Shown here: positions 45,814 through 56,541 of the stretch, in pieces
Layout of the letters: each line of letters begins with the position of its first letter
Position numbering within the stretch: position 1 is the stretch's first letter
Origin: Halicephalobus mephisto
Lineage: Eukaryota > Nematoda > Chromadorea > Rhabditida > Panagrolaimidae
Assembly (NCBI GenBank): GCA_009193035.1
Contig: SWDT01000070.1
Location: forward strand, 186,001 to 250,000
Direction: 5' to 3'
DNA length: 64,000 nt
The notes under the pieces: generated by a model
What the model was told of the DNA's origin: nothing
What the model saw: the letters and a program-made list of their open reading frames with translations, nothing else
The model's database searches: none
Program-made: the position numbers and the translations under genes

Positions 45814-48800
45814 TTAAATTTTGTTTATTTCGATTTGAGAGAAATCCGAAATTTCAGATTCGGAATTTTTTCTGTAAATCCCGAGCCAAGGAGCATCGAA
45901 GGCTTCGGAGTTGGGCAGCGGAAAAAACTTTGACAATTTCCCCTAAAAGTTGCTTTATCTGTCTGAATCGAAAACAGCCAACTCACCTCGGTGGAAAACT
46001 GATAAAATCCCATCGATCCAAGCATGTAATACAACTAAAACGTGGAAAATCAGTCAATTTCGGGAGTTGTCTTCGATAAAAAAAAGTTCTTGATCTTTGA
46101 CATTTTTTTTTATTTTCTTTATTCGGGAAAGTTTTCAAAAAAAAAATAATTTAGATATCTATTAGGACCGCAGCAAGGAGCCGTGTGTGTCCTCTCAGCA
46201 CGAAAACCTGACTACAGTAGTAGTCAGGTGTATGGTGCTAGATTCATCAGTCTTGTGCTTTTTTATCTTTGACATCGATGATAGCAAAATCAAAGAACGA
46301 AAATTAAGCACTTTTATATCGAAAATAAAACCAAAAAATTTCCTACTAATTATTAAAAATTTTATTTTAATTTTGTAAATTTTCTGAAAAATTTTATTTT
46401 AATTAAATGTAAGTCTTTTTTGAAAATTTTAAACTAATTTTGGAACATTTGACTTAATCCAGAAAAAAATTATCTAAAGTCCTAATTCTATCTACAGTAT
46501 TTTTGAAAAATTTTAGTCCGATGTGGATCTTCCAGAAAATTCTAAATCTGTGTCAAAGTCCATAGTTGACATCAAAACCAAAGTAAAATTTTTTTTCAAA
46601 CAACTAAGTAAATTGGTCTGTTCAAACCTTGCAAGCAAACTGCGAATTTTAAATTTTAAATTTAATTTCAATTTATCTGCCAGAATGTTGTAAGCAAACT
46701 GCGGATTTTTTTTATATTGATTTATCTACCGTAATGTTGCAAGCAAACTGCGAATTTCACTTTTATTTCAATTTATCTACCGTAATGTTGCGAGCAAACT
46801 GCGAATTTTACTTTAATTCTAATTTATCTACCGTAATGTTGCAAGCAAACTGCGAATTTTACTTTAATTTCATTTTATCTACCGTAATGTTGCAAGCAAA
46901 CTGCGAATTTCACTTTGATGTCGATCTCTTTATAATTTTTAGAATAGATTTAAATTTTAAAAAACTTACAATATAAAGAATAAAACTGGAGTAGACAACC
47001 ATGATGATTGCGAAAACAGCCCATCCGATCTCGGTGTCGTAATTATCCCGGATATATTCGATGAGGAAAAAATAATTAATAGCTATAACGAGGACAGAAA
47101 CAATAAGATAAAAAATCTTAGAAACCCTAAAATATTTAATTTTTTAAAAGTTTTTTAAATTTTTAAAATTTACCAATTAATTGTAAATTCTTTCATGACA
47201 GTTTTGTCGGCGTTGAAGGTCAAAACTGGCAAAAGGGCAAATGGCAATTGGAACATCATAACTGCATTCAGAAGGTCATTCAATCGAGAAATATTGTCCA
47301 TTCCTCCGGCAAAAATCACAACAGCAATAGTCGGAAGAATGGCCAAAGATCTAGTTATCAGAATCCGCTTCCATCTGGCGATTCTGATGTGGAGAAATCC
47401 TTCCATCGCGAATTGTCCTGCATACGTCCCCGTCATCGTCGAGCTTTGTCCCGCGGCGAGGATCCCGATGGACCAGATGTAGAGAGCCGCTGCCCCGAAA
47501 GTGCACCCCAGGAAGACCCCTCCGTGGTAGATGTCACTTGTAGCGTCATCTGTATCGTTGGAAAAAGTGCTCTTATAGAACTCCGGCATATCATTGTCAG
47601 TATCGTAACAAGTTTTTCGTACATCAAGATTAGTCTTATTGTAAAGACCGTTGGCGAAAACAGAAACGACAAAAAGATTAATGACGAAACTACAAGCCAA
47701 AGCGATTCCTGATTCGATGAAGAAATATTTGTTAGCTTCAACAACTTTCTCCTTTCTCGTTCTGTCGACTTTTCTGGATTTGACGAGAGCAGAGTGGAGG
47801 TACAAGTTGTGGGGCATGATTACAGCACCCACAACACTCACGGCTTGAAGTATCTAGAAACCGGAAAATCAGTAGGAGAAAAAAATAGAAGGATAAAAGA
47901 GAGAAAGAGGACAGGACAAAGATATAAGGAAGAAGGAAATGAAATAGATAAAAAACTAGGAGAATAGTAAGAGGACAGGATAAAGATATAAAAAAAAGGA
48001 AATGAGATAAATAAAAAACTAAGAGAATAGTAAGAGGACAGGATAAAGATATAAAGAGGATAGAAAAGGATAAAGGAACAAAGTAAAGTGATAAGGAAGA
48101 AGATAAGAAAACAGAATAAAGAGATAGAGGAGACAGAAGAGGATGAAGTAAATAGACTGGGAAGAGGATCAAAAACAGGATAAAGAGACAAGGTGACAGT
48201 AAGACAATATGATAAGATGATCGGATAAAAATAAAGAAGATGATAAGGTGATAGAATAATGAAATAGTAGGATTAGGGAGATGGTAATATGACGAAATAA
48301 TGAACAAAGCAAATTGTAAAATCACAAAGTAAAAAATAACAAAAACAATAAAATTATAGAAAAATACGGTAAATAATAAGAAGAAAAACAAATACAGTAA
48401 ATTATGAAGAAATTAAATAATGGATAATCAAATACCAAAACAGCAGAATAACGGATACTGTAAAAAAATTAAAAATTAAAAATTAAATTTAAAAAATTAA
48501 AAATTAAATTTAAAAAGTAAAATTAAAAATCTAAAAAATGAAAAATACAATTTAAAAAATAAAAAGTAAAATTTAAAATCTAAAAAATGAAAAATGAAAA
48601 ATACAATTTAAAAAATAAAATTTAAAATTTAAAATTTGAAAAATGAAAAATACAATTTAAAAAATAAAACTTAAAAAGTAAAATCTAAAAAATGAAAAAT
48701 AAAATTTAAAAAATAAAACTTAAAATTAAAAAAATGAAAAATAAAATTTAAAAAGTAAAATTTAAAATTTAAAAAATGAAAAATACAATTTAAAAGTAAA

Positions 48801-50657
48801 ATTTAAAATTTAAAAAAAAAATAATTTAAAACTAACTTGATCCATGTCGCAGTTTTCACACCAAGGAAAAAAAGTTCCTTTTGCTACGTCAGAAGCTGCA
48901 GGAGATGACTGGACAAATTCATAACCGAAGGTCACGGCCATTACTGAAATCAAAAAACAAAAAAAGAATTCAAATTTTCTGATTCCGTATTTGTCGAGGA
49001 AAAGGAAAGTAAAAGTGTCCGCAATTGTGATCAGAACTCCTGCCCAGAGGGGAATTCTGAAACGATAAAAATTAATTTATTTTTAAAAAATTAAAATCGT
49101 CCATGATTTTAGAAAAAATTCATCGTCATTCGTGTCAGGACCGTTTTTTCAACTTTGATTTTAGGAAATTAAAATCAAAAAAAAATTACTGAAGACAGTT
49201 ATTGGTCCCGTCACGAATGATACATGATTGATTTTTTATTACTTTTTAAACATCATTCGTGGCAGGACCAGAAGTTTTTAATTTTAGTTTTTTTTAATTT
49301 TAATTTTTGTAAATATTTCTAAAATTACGGTTTTGTCACGAATTACACTTGATTCACTTCTCATTGTAATTTGTTACTACTTTTTAAACATCATTCGTGG
49401 CAGGACCAGAAATTTTTAATTTTATTTTTTTTATTTTAATTTTTGTAAATATTTCTAAAATTACGATCCCGTCATGAATTATACTTGATTTTTCGACTTG
49501 TATATTTAATTTTTTGAATAACTTACTTGTTGTCGGATAAGAGATACAGAGCTATGGCTGTTCCTATGACTTCCTGCATGTCGGATCCGATGATGGCGAT
49601 CTCCACCATAATCCAGAGGATCCATCTAGGAACAGGAGCATAATAATCGTAAGAAATCTCCGCCATATGTTTTCCAACAACGACTCCGAGTCTGGCGGAC
49701 AATCGTTGCAAGAGAAGTCCGATGATGTGGGCTGAGAGAAGAACCCAAATCAACTTTAATTTTAAAATTAATTTTAATCAGAAAACTACAGTACTCACTC
49801 TGAATCCTGCCATTGATCCGGATTGAAGGTCACTTTCGATGTTTCCCGGATCCAAGTAAGCGATGCTCATCAAAAATCCTGGACCAGTGAAGGCCCATAA
49901 TTTTTTAAAATTCAAAAATGACTAAAATTTAAAAATTCAAAAATGACTAAAATTTAAAAATTTAAAATTGACTAAAATTAAAAAGTCCAAAAATTTTAAA
50001 ATTCAAAAATAAATAAAAATTTTAAATTTTGAAATTCAAAAATGACTAAAATTTAAAAAATTCAAAATTCAAAAATTTAAAAATAAATAAAAATTTTAAA
50101 TTTTGAAATTCAAAAATGACTAAAATTTAAAAAATTCAAAATTCAAAAATGACTAAAATTAAAAAATCCAAAAATTTTAAAATTTTAAAATTCAAAAATA
50201 AATAAAAATTTTAAATTTTAAAATCCAAAAATAATTAAAGTTTAAAAAATTATTTAATTCAAAATTAATCAAAAATATTTTTAAAAAGTCAAAATTTTAT
50301 TTTTTATTTTTTTAAATCTAAAAATAATTAAAAACTTTATTCTTTATTTTTTAAAAATTAAAAATAATTAAAAACTTTATTCTTTATTTTTTAAAAATTA
50401 AACTTTATTTTTTATTTTTTAGAAATTAAAAATAATTAAAAACTTTATTTTTTATTTTTTAAAAATTAAACTTTATTTTTTATTTTTTTTAAATATAATA
50501 ATAATTAAACTTTATTTTTTATTTTTTAAAAATTAAAACTTACATCGGGTCCTTCTGGAATTTGGACTTTGTTGTCCAGGATATCCTTATCCACTGTTCT
50601 AATTTTTTTGGACTTTTCAGACTCCATTTCGGAAGGAAAAACTTTGTTCGATTCCAT
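45814..50657 (-). CDS. smf: NRAMP-family divalent metal transporter, SMF type (565 aa, eight exons)
   Basis: Proton-coupled Mn2+/Fe2+ importer of plasma or endosomal membranes. Exons: 50657-50544, 49921-49799, 49753-49527, 49056-48837, 47853-47174, 47126-46970, 46034-45987 and 45942-45814, all phases consistent. TM1 carries the metal-binding DPGN (residues 62-65) and TM6 the MPHN (241-244), each in its canonical context ([27 protein letters not shown]). The transport signature [17 protein letters not shown] follows in exon 5. About eleven or twelve hydrophobic helices are present, with an extracellular loop bearing N-glycosylation sites (NKTN, NDTD). The C-terminus is short and acidic. Exon 3 uses an ATTAAAG acceptor. 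Which C. elegans smf paralogue it matches cannot be decided by eye. It converges tail-to-tail with the NFAT-like gene. Confidence 0.95.
46680..46915. repeat. 51-bp tandem repeat, about five copies
   Basis: ACCGTAATGTTGCAAGCAAA anchors: GTTG at 46687, 46736, 46787, 46838 and 46889. Lies in the sixth intron of the NRAMP gene. Confidence 0.85.
47870..48260 (+). repeat. Polypurine tract with GAGGACAGGATAAAGATATA units
   Basis: Almost pure A/G on the + strand for about 390 bp, with internal direct repeats of AGTAAGAGGACAGGATAAAG at about 47967 and 48028. In the fourth intron of the NRAMP gene the transcript would be polypyrimidine. The hydrophobic frame read from it is not a protein. Confidence 0.8.
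49085..49480. repeat. Intronic tandem repeat with CATTCGTGGCAGGACC
   Basis: Two good copies and one diverged copy, about 139 bp apart (about 49250 and 49389), in the third intron of the NRAMP gene. Carries the GCAGGACC word seen in other introns. Confidence 0.7.
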
Positions 50658-50739
50658 AATTATCGAAAAACGGAAGCAAAAAGATAAATGAAAAATTCGA
50701 TTTTTCGATAACCCCCAGACTGGACGACAAGGGGCGTCT

Positions 50740-50955
50740 TTATAGCCCATCTTCGGTTTTATCTATGAACTTTCCAATGTGATAAAAGGCCAATTCCGTG
50801 CGGATTGAATAATTTTTCTTCTTATCACCAGGTATGATCCGATTTCTGATGCCAGAGATGAAAGTTGAACAATTAACGGACGAAAAGTAAACTAGATCGA
50901 CCACTGAGTCCCTCTGTCTTGTGTTCATTTCGACGAACATCATTAATTCCGGATT
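50740..50955 (-). CDS. Last exon of an unidentified gene (72 codons)
   Basis: Preceded by a TTTTTTTCAG acceptor and open in phase 0 from NPELMMFVEMN to ..FIDKTEDGL and a TAA stop; codon content is ordinary for worm coding DNA. Motifs seen: RQRDSVVDLVYFSSVNC and IRTELAFYHIGKF. I do not recognise the family. Its stop lies only 82 nt from the NRAMP ATG on the same strand, as expected for an upstream operon partner. The next upstream exon may be the GC-richer patch at about 52060-52165 (minus strand), but two frames are open there and I could not choose. Confidence 0.5.
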   Translation of the reverse strand, partial: NPELMMFVEMNTRQRDSVVDLVYFSSVNCSTFISGIRNRIIPGDKKKNYSIRTELAFYHIGKFIDKTEDGL

Positions 50956-53335
50956 CTGAAAAAAATGTTCTTTGAGAAGCTACAGTAACCAATTAGTTTC
51001 TTTTAAAAACATCAAAAACAATAGTACCGTAAACGTCGAAATCGTTTCAGAATCACTGATTTAATGTATTTAATTTTTTTTTATTTTATTTAAATTTAAA
51101 ATTTATTTTTTTTAATTTTATTTAAATTTAACTTTTTAAATTTTATTTAAATTTGTAATTTATTTTTTTTATTTTATTTAAATTTGAAATGTAATTTTTT
51201 TTATTTTTTAAATTTAAAATTTATTTTTTAAAATTTTATTTTTTTTAACTTTTTTATTTGATTTAAATTTTTATTTTATTATTTTTTACTTCTCGTTACA
51301 GTATTCTGGGGAAGTTGTGATTTAAATTTTTGGAATTCATAATGGTTACTGTAAAAAAATCGAGATTTTCTAATTCAATGATCGATATATTTTTTATATT
51401 CTTAGAAAAAAAAATCATATTATTAAAGTCAAAAATTTAACGATCAAATATTATCACTAAAATAAATAATAAAATTTTAATTTTTTTCGAAAATTTTAAA
51501 TTTTAAAAAATGTACTTTTAATCAAAATTGAAAATAAATAAAAATAAACTTTTTTAGACACTCCTAAACGGAAAAAAAGAACTTCCTTGAATGGTCCCAA
51601 GTGGAAAAAAATAAACTTTTTAGATATTCCCAAGTGGAAGGAAATTAACTTGCTAAAATGGTCCCAAACGGAAAAAAATAAACTTTTTTACTCTTAAACA
51701 AAAAAATTAACTTGCTAGAATGGTCCCAAACGGAAATAAATAAAAGTTTTTGAATGGTCTCAAGTGGAAAAAATTAGCTTCCTTAAATGGTCCCAAATGG
51801 AAAAAAAATAAACTTTTTTACTCTTAAACAAAAAAATTAACTTGCTAGAATGGTCCCAAACGGAAAAAATAAGTTTTTGAATGGTCTCAAGTGGAAAGAA
51901 ATTAACTTTTTAGATACTCTTAAACGAAAGAAATTAACTTTTTAGATATTCTTAAACGAAAGAAATTAACTTCTTTAAACTGTCGCTGACGAAGGACATG
52001 AACTAACTCCTACCACGAAGTTCCTGAAAAGGGTACGGTGGCAGTTTGTGTGAAAATTTGAAATTAACACGTAACCGCGCCATGTTTCGTAATCGTTGAT
52101 TTCGTAATAAATTCAGTCCGGTCCTCAGCACCTCCTGGGAGCGATCGGTACTACAACTGTCTCGAACAGAAAAAAATTAATTCCGATTTTCTTAAAAATA
52201 AAAAAATTCCGATTTTCTTAAAAATAAAAAAATTTTGATTTTCTTAAAAATAAAAAATTTCGATTTTCTTAAAAATAAAACATTTCTAATTTTTTTAAAA
52301 ATAAAAAATTTCGATTTTCTTAAAAATAAAACATTTCTAATTTTTTTAAAAATAAAAAATTTCGATTTTCTTGAACAGAAAATTTATAATTTTTAGTATG
52401 ATTAAAAATTATTTTTTAATTTTTTTATGGAATTTAAGATTTTTATTTTTTTGAAAAAAATAAATTTTCCGTTCGGGAGCATTCGAATAATTTTTGTTTT
52501 TTAATCTTGTTCATTTTCGCGTGAAATTGAATTAATTTACATTATTTTTATATGGGTATTTTTGTTAATTTTAAAAATATGAAAAATAATTTTAATCAAA
52601 ATTTTAGAAAATCATTATTTTTCAACAAAAAAAAATAATTTTTTAGATACTCTTAAACGGAAAAAAATTGGAAATTTTAATGATCTTGAATGGAAACATT
52701 AATTTTTTAAATACTCCTGAACAGAAAAAAATAATTTTTTAGATACTCTTAAACAGAAAAAAATTAAAATTTCAAATATTCCTAAATGGAAAAAACATAA
52801 TTTTTTAAATACTTCTGAACAGAAAAAAATAATTTTTTAGATACTCTTAAATGGAAAACTATAATTTTTTAAATACTCCTGAACAGAAAAAAGTAATTTT
52901 TTAAATACTCTTAAACAGAAAAAATTAAAATTTTAAATACTCTTAAATGGAAAAAATTAAAATTTTAAATATTCCAAAACAAAAAAGTTCCACTTTGACG
53001 TCATCTGGAAATAACGCTTTTCTACAGTACTTTGTACTTTTGATCCATAAAGTAGAAATTTCCTGAAAAAAACCAGGTCATTGGGTCTTCGTCGACTTGT
53101 CGGAAAACAATTTTTTTTCAAAGACGGTTGAGTCGCGAAATCACCAAAAAATCAGCTAAAGGGTCCAAAAATAGATGTTTTTAAATAAATAAATCTTTTT
53201 TTCTTACATCAGAAAAAATTCAAAAATACTGAAAATTTGATTTTAGAAATAAAAACAAATTTTTTTTGTACAGTAATTTTAAAATTCGTCATTGATTTTT
53301 GATTATTAATGTTTTCCAAAATCACGTATTTTTAA
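50956..53335. repeat. Low-complexity and short-period repeat region
   Basis: Dominated by A/T runs and irregular repeats: AATGGTCCCAAACGGAAAAA units at about 51560-51980, ATTTTCTTAAAAATAAAAAA units of about 30 bp at 52180-52380, and ACTC(C/T)T(A/G)AACAGAAAAAA units at 52640-52980. The unique patch at 52000-52165 is the only part with coding potential (minus strand). Confidence 0.6.
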
Positions 53336-53339
53336 TTTC

Positions 53340-53695
53340 CTACATCTACCGTATCCTTTGCCAATGCCCAGATATCTACAGTATCGACTATCTTCTCAAC
53401 AACTACCGTATCCTCACCACCTCCCAAGTATCTACCGTATCCTTTGCCAATATCTATGTGCCTACAGTATCCTGCGTCATCTTTTTGACGTCTACAGTAC
53501 CCTCAACACCTACCGTATCCTTCACTATCTTGTTAATATCTACAGTATCCTTTTCTTTTTTTAACACCTACCGTATCCTCCACTATCTTGTTAATATTTA
53601 CAGTATCCTTTTCTTTTTTAACACCTACTATATCCTCCACTATCTTGTTAATATCTACAGTATCTTCTTCCATCTGCACACCTACCGTATGCTTC
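53340..53695. repeat. Cluster of CTACCGTATCC / CTACAGTATCC repeats
   Basis: About fourteen near-palindromic TAC(C/A)GTA cores, in which C and A versions largely alternate, embedded in units such as CACTATCTTGTTAATATCTA. The densest run of the TACNGTA word in the window. Confidence 0.8.
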
Positions 53696-53792
53696 TAAGA
53701 ACTCAAAACCTCACCTAATCCATAAATTTTCGATACTTTTTATTATTCCATCACTACTACATTTCTTTTCAAAGAGACTTACAACAATCAAA

Positions 53793-54002
53793 ATGAGGAG
53801 ACGAAGATATACACGGGTGGATCATTCAAAAAAATCAGATGAATCAAGTAATCCATTCAGCAACGCCAAAAACCGCGTTTATGACAAAAGAAAATAAGCA
53901 AAAAAATCAAGAGGAACCAACACGCGTAAAAGGCATATAGCCCGAGGAAAAAAGCCTAAATTTGAAGAATTTGCAATAAAAAAAATAAAAAACCTGAAAT
54001 AA
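53793..54002 (+). pseudogene. Basic open frame broken by one in-frame TAA
   Basis: ATG at 53793 opens 34 codons (MRRRRYTRVDHSKKSDE..NPFSNAKNRVYDKRK), then TAA at 53895-53897, then 34 further codons in the same frame (AKKSRGTNTRKRHIARGKKP..FEEFAIKKI) to a TAA at 54000. Both halves are highly basic and look like one ribosomal- or nucleolar-type protein, so this may be a decayed or retro-copied gene. No splice sites flank it and I cannot name a parent. A-rich DNA follows. Confidence 0.35.
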
Positions 54003-54194
54003 TATTAAATTCAAAAAATGGCAAAAAAATTTAAAAACAAACTCTCAAAAAAATTTTGTCGGTTTTTTTCCTCAAAAAAATTACCCAGGTTAGTCGACAA
54101 TATTTAGACAGTAACCCCTTGAAATTTCAAAGATTACAATAAAGAACGAGCATCACAGAAAGCAAAAACGAATCCAAATCTCAAAGAATCTTAC

Positions 54195-54289
54195 CATGAG
54201 TTTTCACGTTTTTTTCCCAGTTTTGTGAAGCACTCATAAACAATACAAACTCCCGGAATAAGACTAGAAAGTCCAAAATGAGCAGGAGA
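54195..54289 (-). CDS. Possible small exon downstream of gsk-3
   Basis: Bounded by TTTTAG on its 5' side and ATG|GTAAGATT on its 3' side (minus strand). One frame is fully open (SPAHFGLSSLIPGVC.. to KKRENSW, phase 2). A TTTCAAG acceptor about 70 nt further on would add a few residues and a stop. It lies 46 nt beyond the gsk-3 stop codon, so it could be an alternative 3' exon or part of a compact downstream gene. Unrecognised. Confidence 0.3.
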
Positions 54290-54334
54290 CTAAAACCAAA
54301 AAATAAAATAGGAAAATAAAGACATGAATTTTCT

Positions 54335-55822
54335 TCATTCTGCGGTTCCTCCTTGGCCTTCTGAACTTCCAGCGCCTTGCGAATTGCTACTTCCTGCCGA
54401 AGCTGCGTTACCAGTACCTGATGGAGGAGTTCCACTGCCACCCAAACCAGGAACAAGGATTCGATTAAGATTTGGTTCAATGCTCAATTCTTGTGGAGTA
54501 AAATCAAACAACGGAGGAAGTGGTCTACCACTGGGAAGTTTTGTATTTGGATTTCTTAATTCATCAAGGAATGAATGAGCACAAGTTTGAAGTGGTGTCA
54601 ATCTGCCAGCTGGGTTATATTCAAGAAGTTTCGAAACGAGATCAATTGCTTCTGGTGGTGTCGTGGATCTGAATACTCTTGTCCATGGATGAGCTCTAAT
54701 GGATGGGAATTTAAACTCTCGATAATTGGGATTCATCATTTGAATTTGCTCACGTGATGGAGTACCAAGCAACTGAAAACGAGCATTTCTAATCAATTTC
54801 CCAGACAAATTTACCTTTATGATCTCTACTAACTGATCCACTCCAGAATCTCCCGGGAATATCGGATGTCCTAGTAGTAATTCAGCTAGAACAGTGCCAC
54901 CAGACCAGACATCGATGCTGTTCGTGTAGTTCGTGGATCCGAAGATTAATTCCGGTGCTCTGTAGTAGCGGGAGCAAATGTAAGAGACGTTCGGTTCACC
55001 CTTAACTAAGAATTTTGCAGAACCAAAATCACATAATTTCAACACGCCGGTTTCTGGATCAATGAGGAGATTCTGGGGCTTAATGTCACGATGGCACACT
55101 CCAACATGATGGATGTAAGCGAGAGCTCGGAACAGCTGAAATCGTAAAAATGACTTGGAAATCGGCACCGTTATCCAACCTGATATGTGTACAGTCGCAC
55201 ATAGATCAAGGGTACTTGCTGTCTTTGCTTCGAAAATTGCCTTGCTACTCGATAAACAGTCTCGGGTACATATTCCAGGATTAGATTCAAATACAAGTCG
55301 TCTCTGCCATCAGAATTCAGAAAGAAGAAGTATAGCAGTTTCACAATGTTCTGGAAACCGATTTTGATATATGAATTTCGAGGAAAAGCCTACCTGATGT
55401 TCGAGTTTCCTCATGATTTGCAGTTCTCTGTTTTTGTACCGCTTGTCTTGAAGAACCTTCTTGATAGCCACCGTTTCTCCAGATTCCGCCAGTTTGGCAA
55501 TGTAGACAACTCCGAAAGATCCATTACCGACCACTCTGACGTTCGAGTACTTGACTTCAATACATCGCTCTGGTTTAGTGTTGGTCGAAGCCACAACGGT
55601 CGTCAACTCACGTCTCACCCCTCCACTTGTTGGGAAAATGTTCCCTGTTGCGATGGGAATGGGAGCCAGGGGGGTTGATGATGACGAGTTCTGTTGGAGG
55701 GCCGCAGCGACCCCGGCGTCTGAAGAGTGATCCGTCTTTCCGGATGCTGCAGCCCCTGGTTGAGGCTGTTCTGAATGCTGCTTCACGGAAGAGCTCTGCT
55801 TTGTGGCAGGATCACTCGGCAT
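54335..55822 (-). CDS. gsk-3: Glycogen synthase kinase 3 (452 aa, four exons)
   Basis: Constitutively active Ser/Thr kinase of Wnt/beta-catenin, insulin and cell-fate pathways. Exons 55822-55394, 55350-55180, 55135-54815 and 54772-54335, all phase 0. A Ser/Gly/Ala-rich N-terminal tail of about 90 residues, longer than in C. elegans, precedes the kinase domain: glycine loop [13 protein letters not shown] lysine in AIKK (about K121), catalytic HRDIKPQN (D217), DFG at 236-238, the activating tyrosine in [14 protein letters not shown] (about Y252, matching human GSK3B Y216), and the C-lobe with [14 protein letters not shown]. The C-terminal tail is Gly/Ser/Thr-rich. The third intron is 42 nt, divisible by three and free of stops, so its retention would insert 14 residues. 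The promoter is shared head-to-head with the exon at 56432. Confidence 0.97.
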
Positions 55823-56431
55823 ACAATCTAGAGTTAAAAAGCTAAAAATTGCTCAAATTCCTTCGTCTTCAAGTCGAAGCCGTGTCGAAAAAGCGGCACT
55901 GAAATCACCGATTTAAACACAATTCCAGGGATATATGGAAAATTTAAAAAATAGCCAAATTCGCGAACGAAATCACAAAATCGATCGCGCACACGAGGAC
56001 CAGACCGCAAGACAGTCCGTAAGACAAGGATCAATCAAGCTAGACGCGCAAATCGATCATATGATACATATATAAAAAGTTAATTTTATCGACTGTCCGA
56101 ATAGGACTCGATATATGACACAACCTTTATTGACTCGATACCATACGAAGTACAAAAAACCATGGATAAAATGACGTTTTTCCGAGATTCTTGTCTGTAA
56201 TATAAAAACGAAAAAAGCAAGACGGCTAGTTTTGATGTAGTAAGTAGCAACAGCGCCCGGCCAGAGCCAGCAACCACATCGATCGACGTCTCTCCGTTTT
56301 TAGCGCTCTTTTTTCTGCGTTAGTATGTGCAAAGAATACGTCGCGGCCCGGCTGACAGACTTGCACGCGTTCTTTTTTGCCGAAGCCGTCGTGAAATCTC
56401 TAATAAAACAAATTCAAATCACCTACTAATC
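55823..56431. promoter_or_regulatory. Divergent promoter region between gsk-3 and the + strand genes
   Basis: About 600 bp between two outward-facing ATGs, less AT-rich than the surroundings, with several CpG-containing patches (for example around 56270-56395). No specific operator motif assigned. Confidence 0.45.
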
Positions 56432-56541
56432 ATGGACAACAATGCCAGAGGGTCAGGGAATGAACGAGGAAGTCAAGATTCCTCTGGGAAATATGACAAT
56501 GCGAGACAGAACTTCCAGTTGAGACCAGGATCGAAAACCAG
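56432..56541 (+). CDS. Orphan first exon, possibly alternative 5' exon of NAXE
   Basis: ATG at 56432 opens MDNNARGSGNERGSQDSSGK and continues for 37 codons to SKT plus AG, ending at a GTTGTT donor in phase 2. The next acceptor in phase on this strand is TTTTAG at 58493, where the G of GTTTATG would complete an Arg codon and run in frame into NAXE. Low-complexity Gly/Asn/Ser composition; no known domain. It may instead belong to an unrecognised gene or be a 5' leader. Confidence 0.35.

Noticed and set aside
47738..48391. 217-codon very hydrophobic Leu/Ser/Phe frame on the minus strand
   Set aside because: It is the antisense reading of the intronic polypurine tract; no conserved motif, and the overlapping NRAMP exon is certain.
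53299..53718. 139-codon + strand frame with repeated YRI.. motifs
   Set aside because: Generated by the CTACCGTATCC/CTACAGTATCC repeat array; composition and periodicity follow the DNA repeat.
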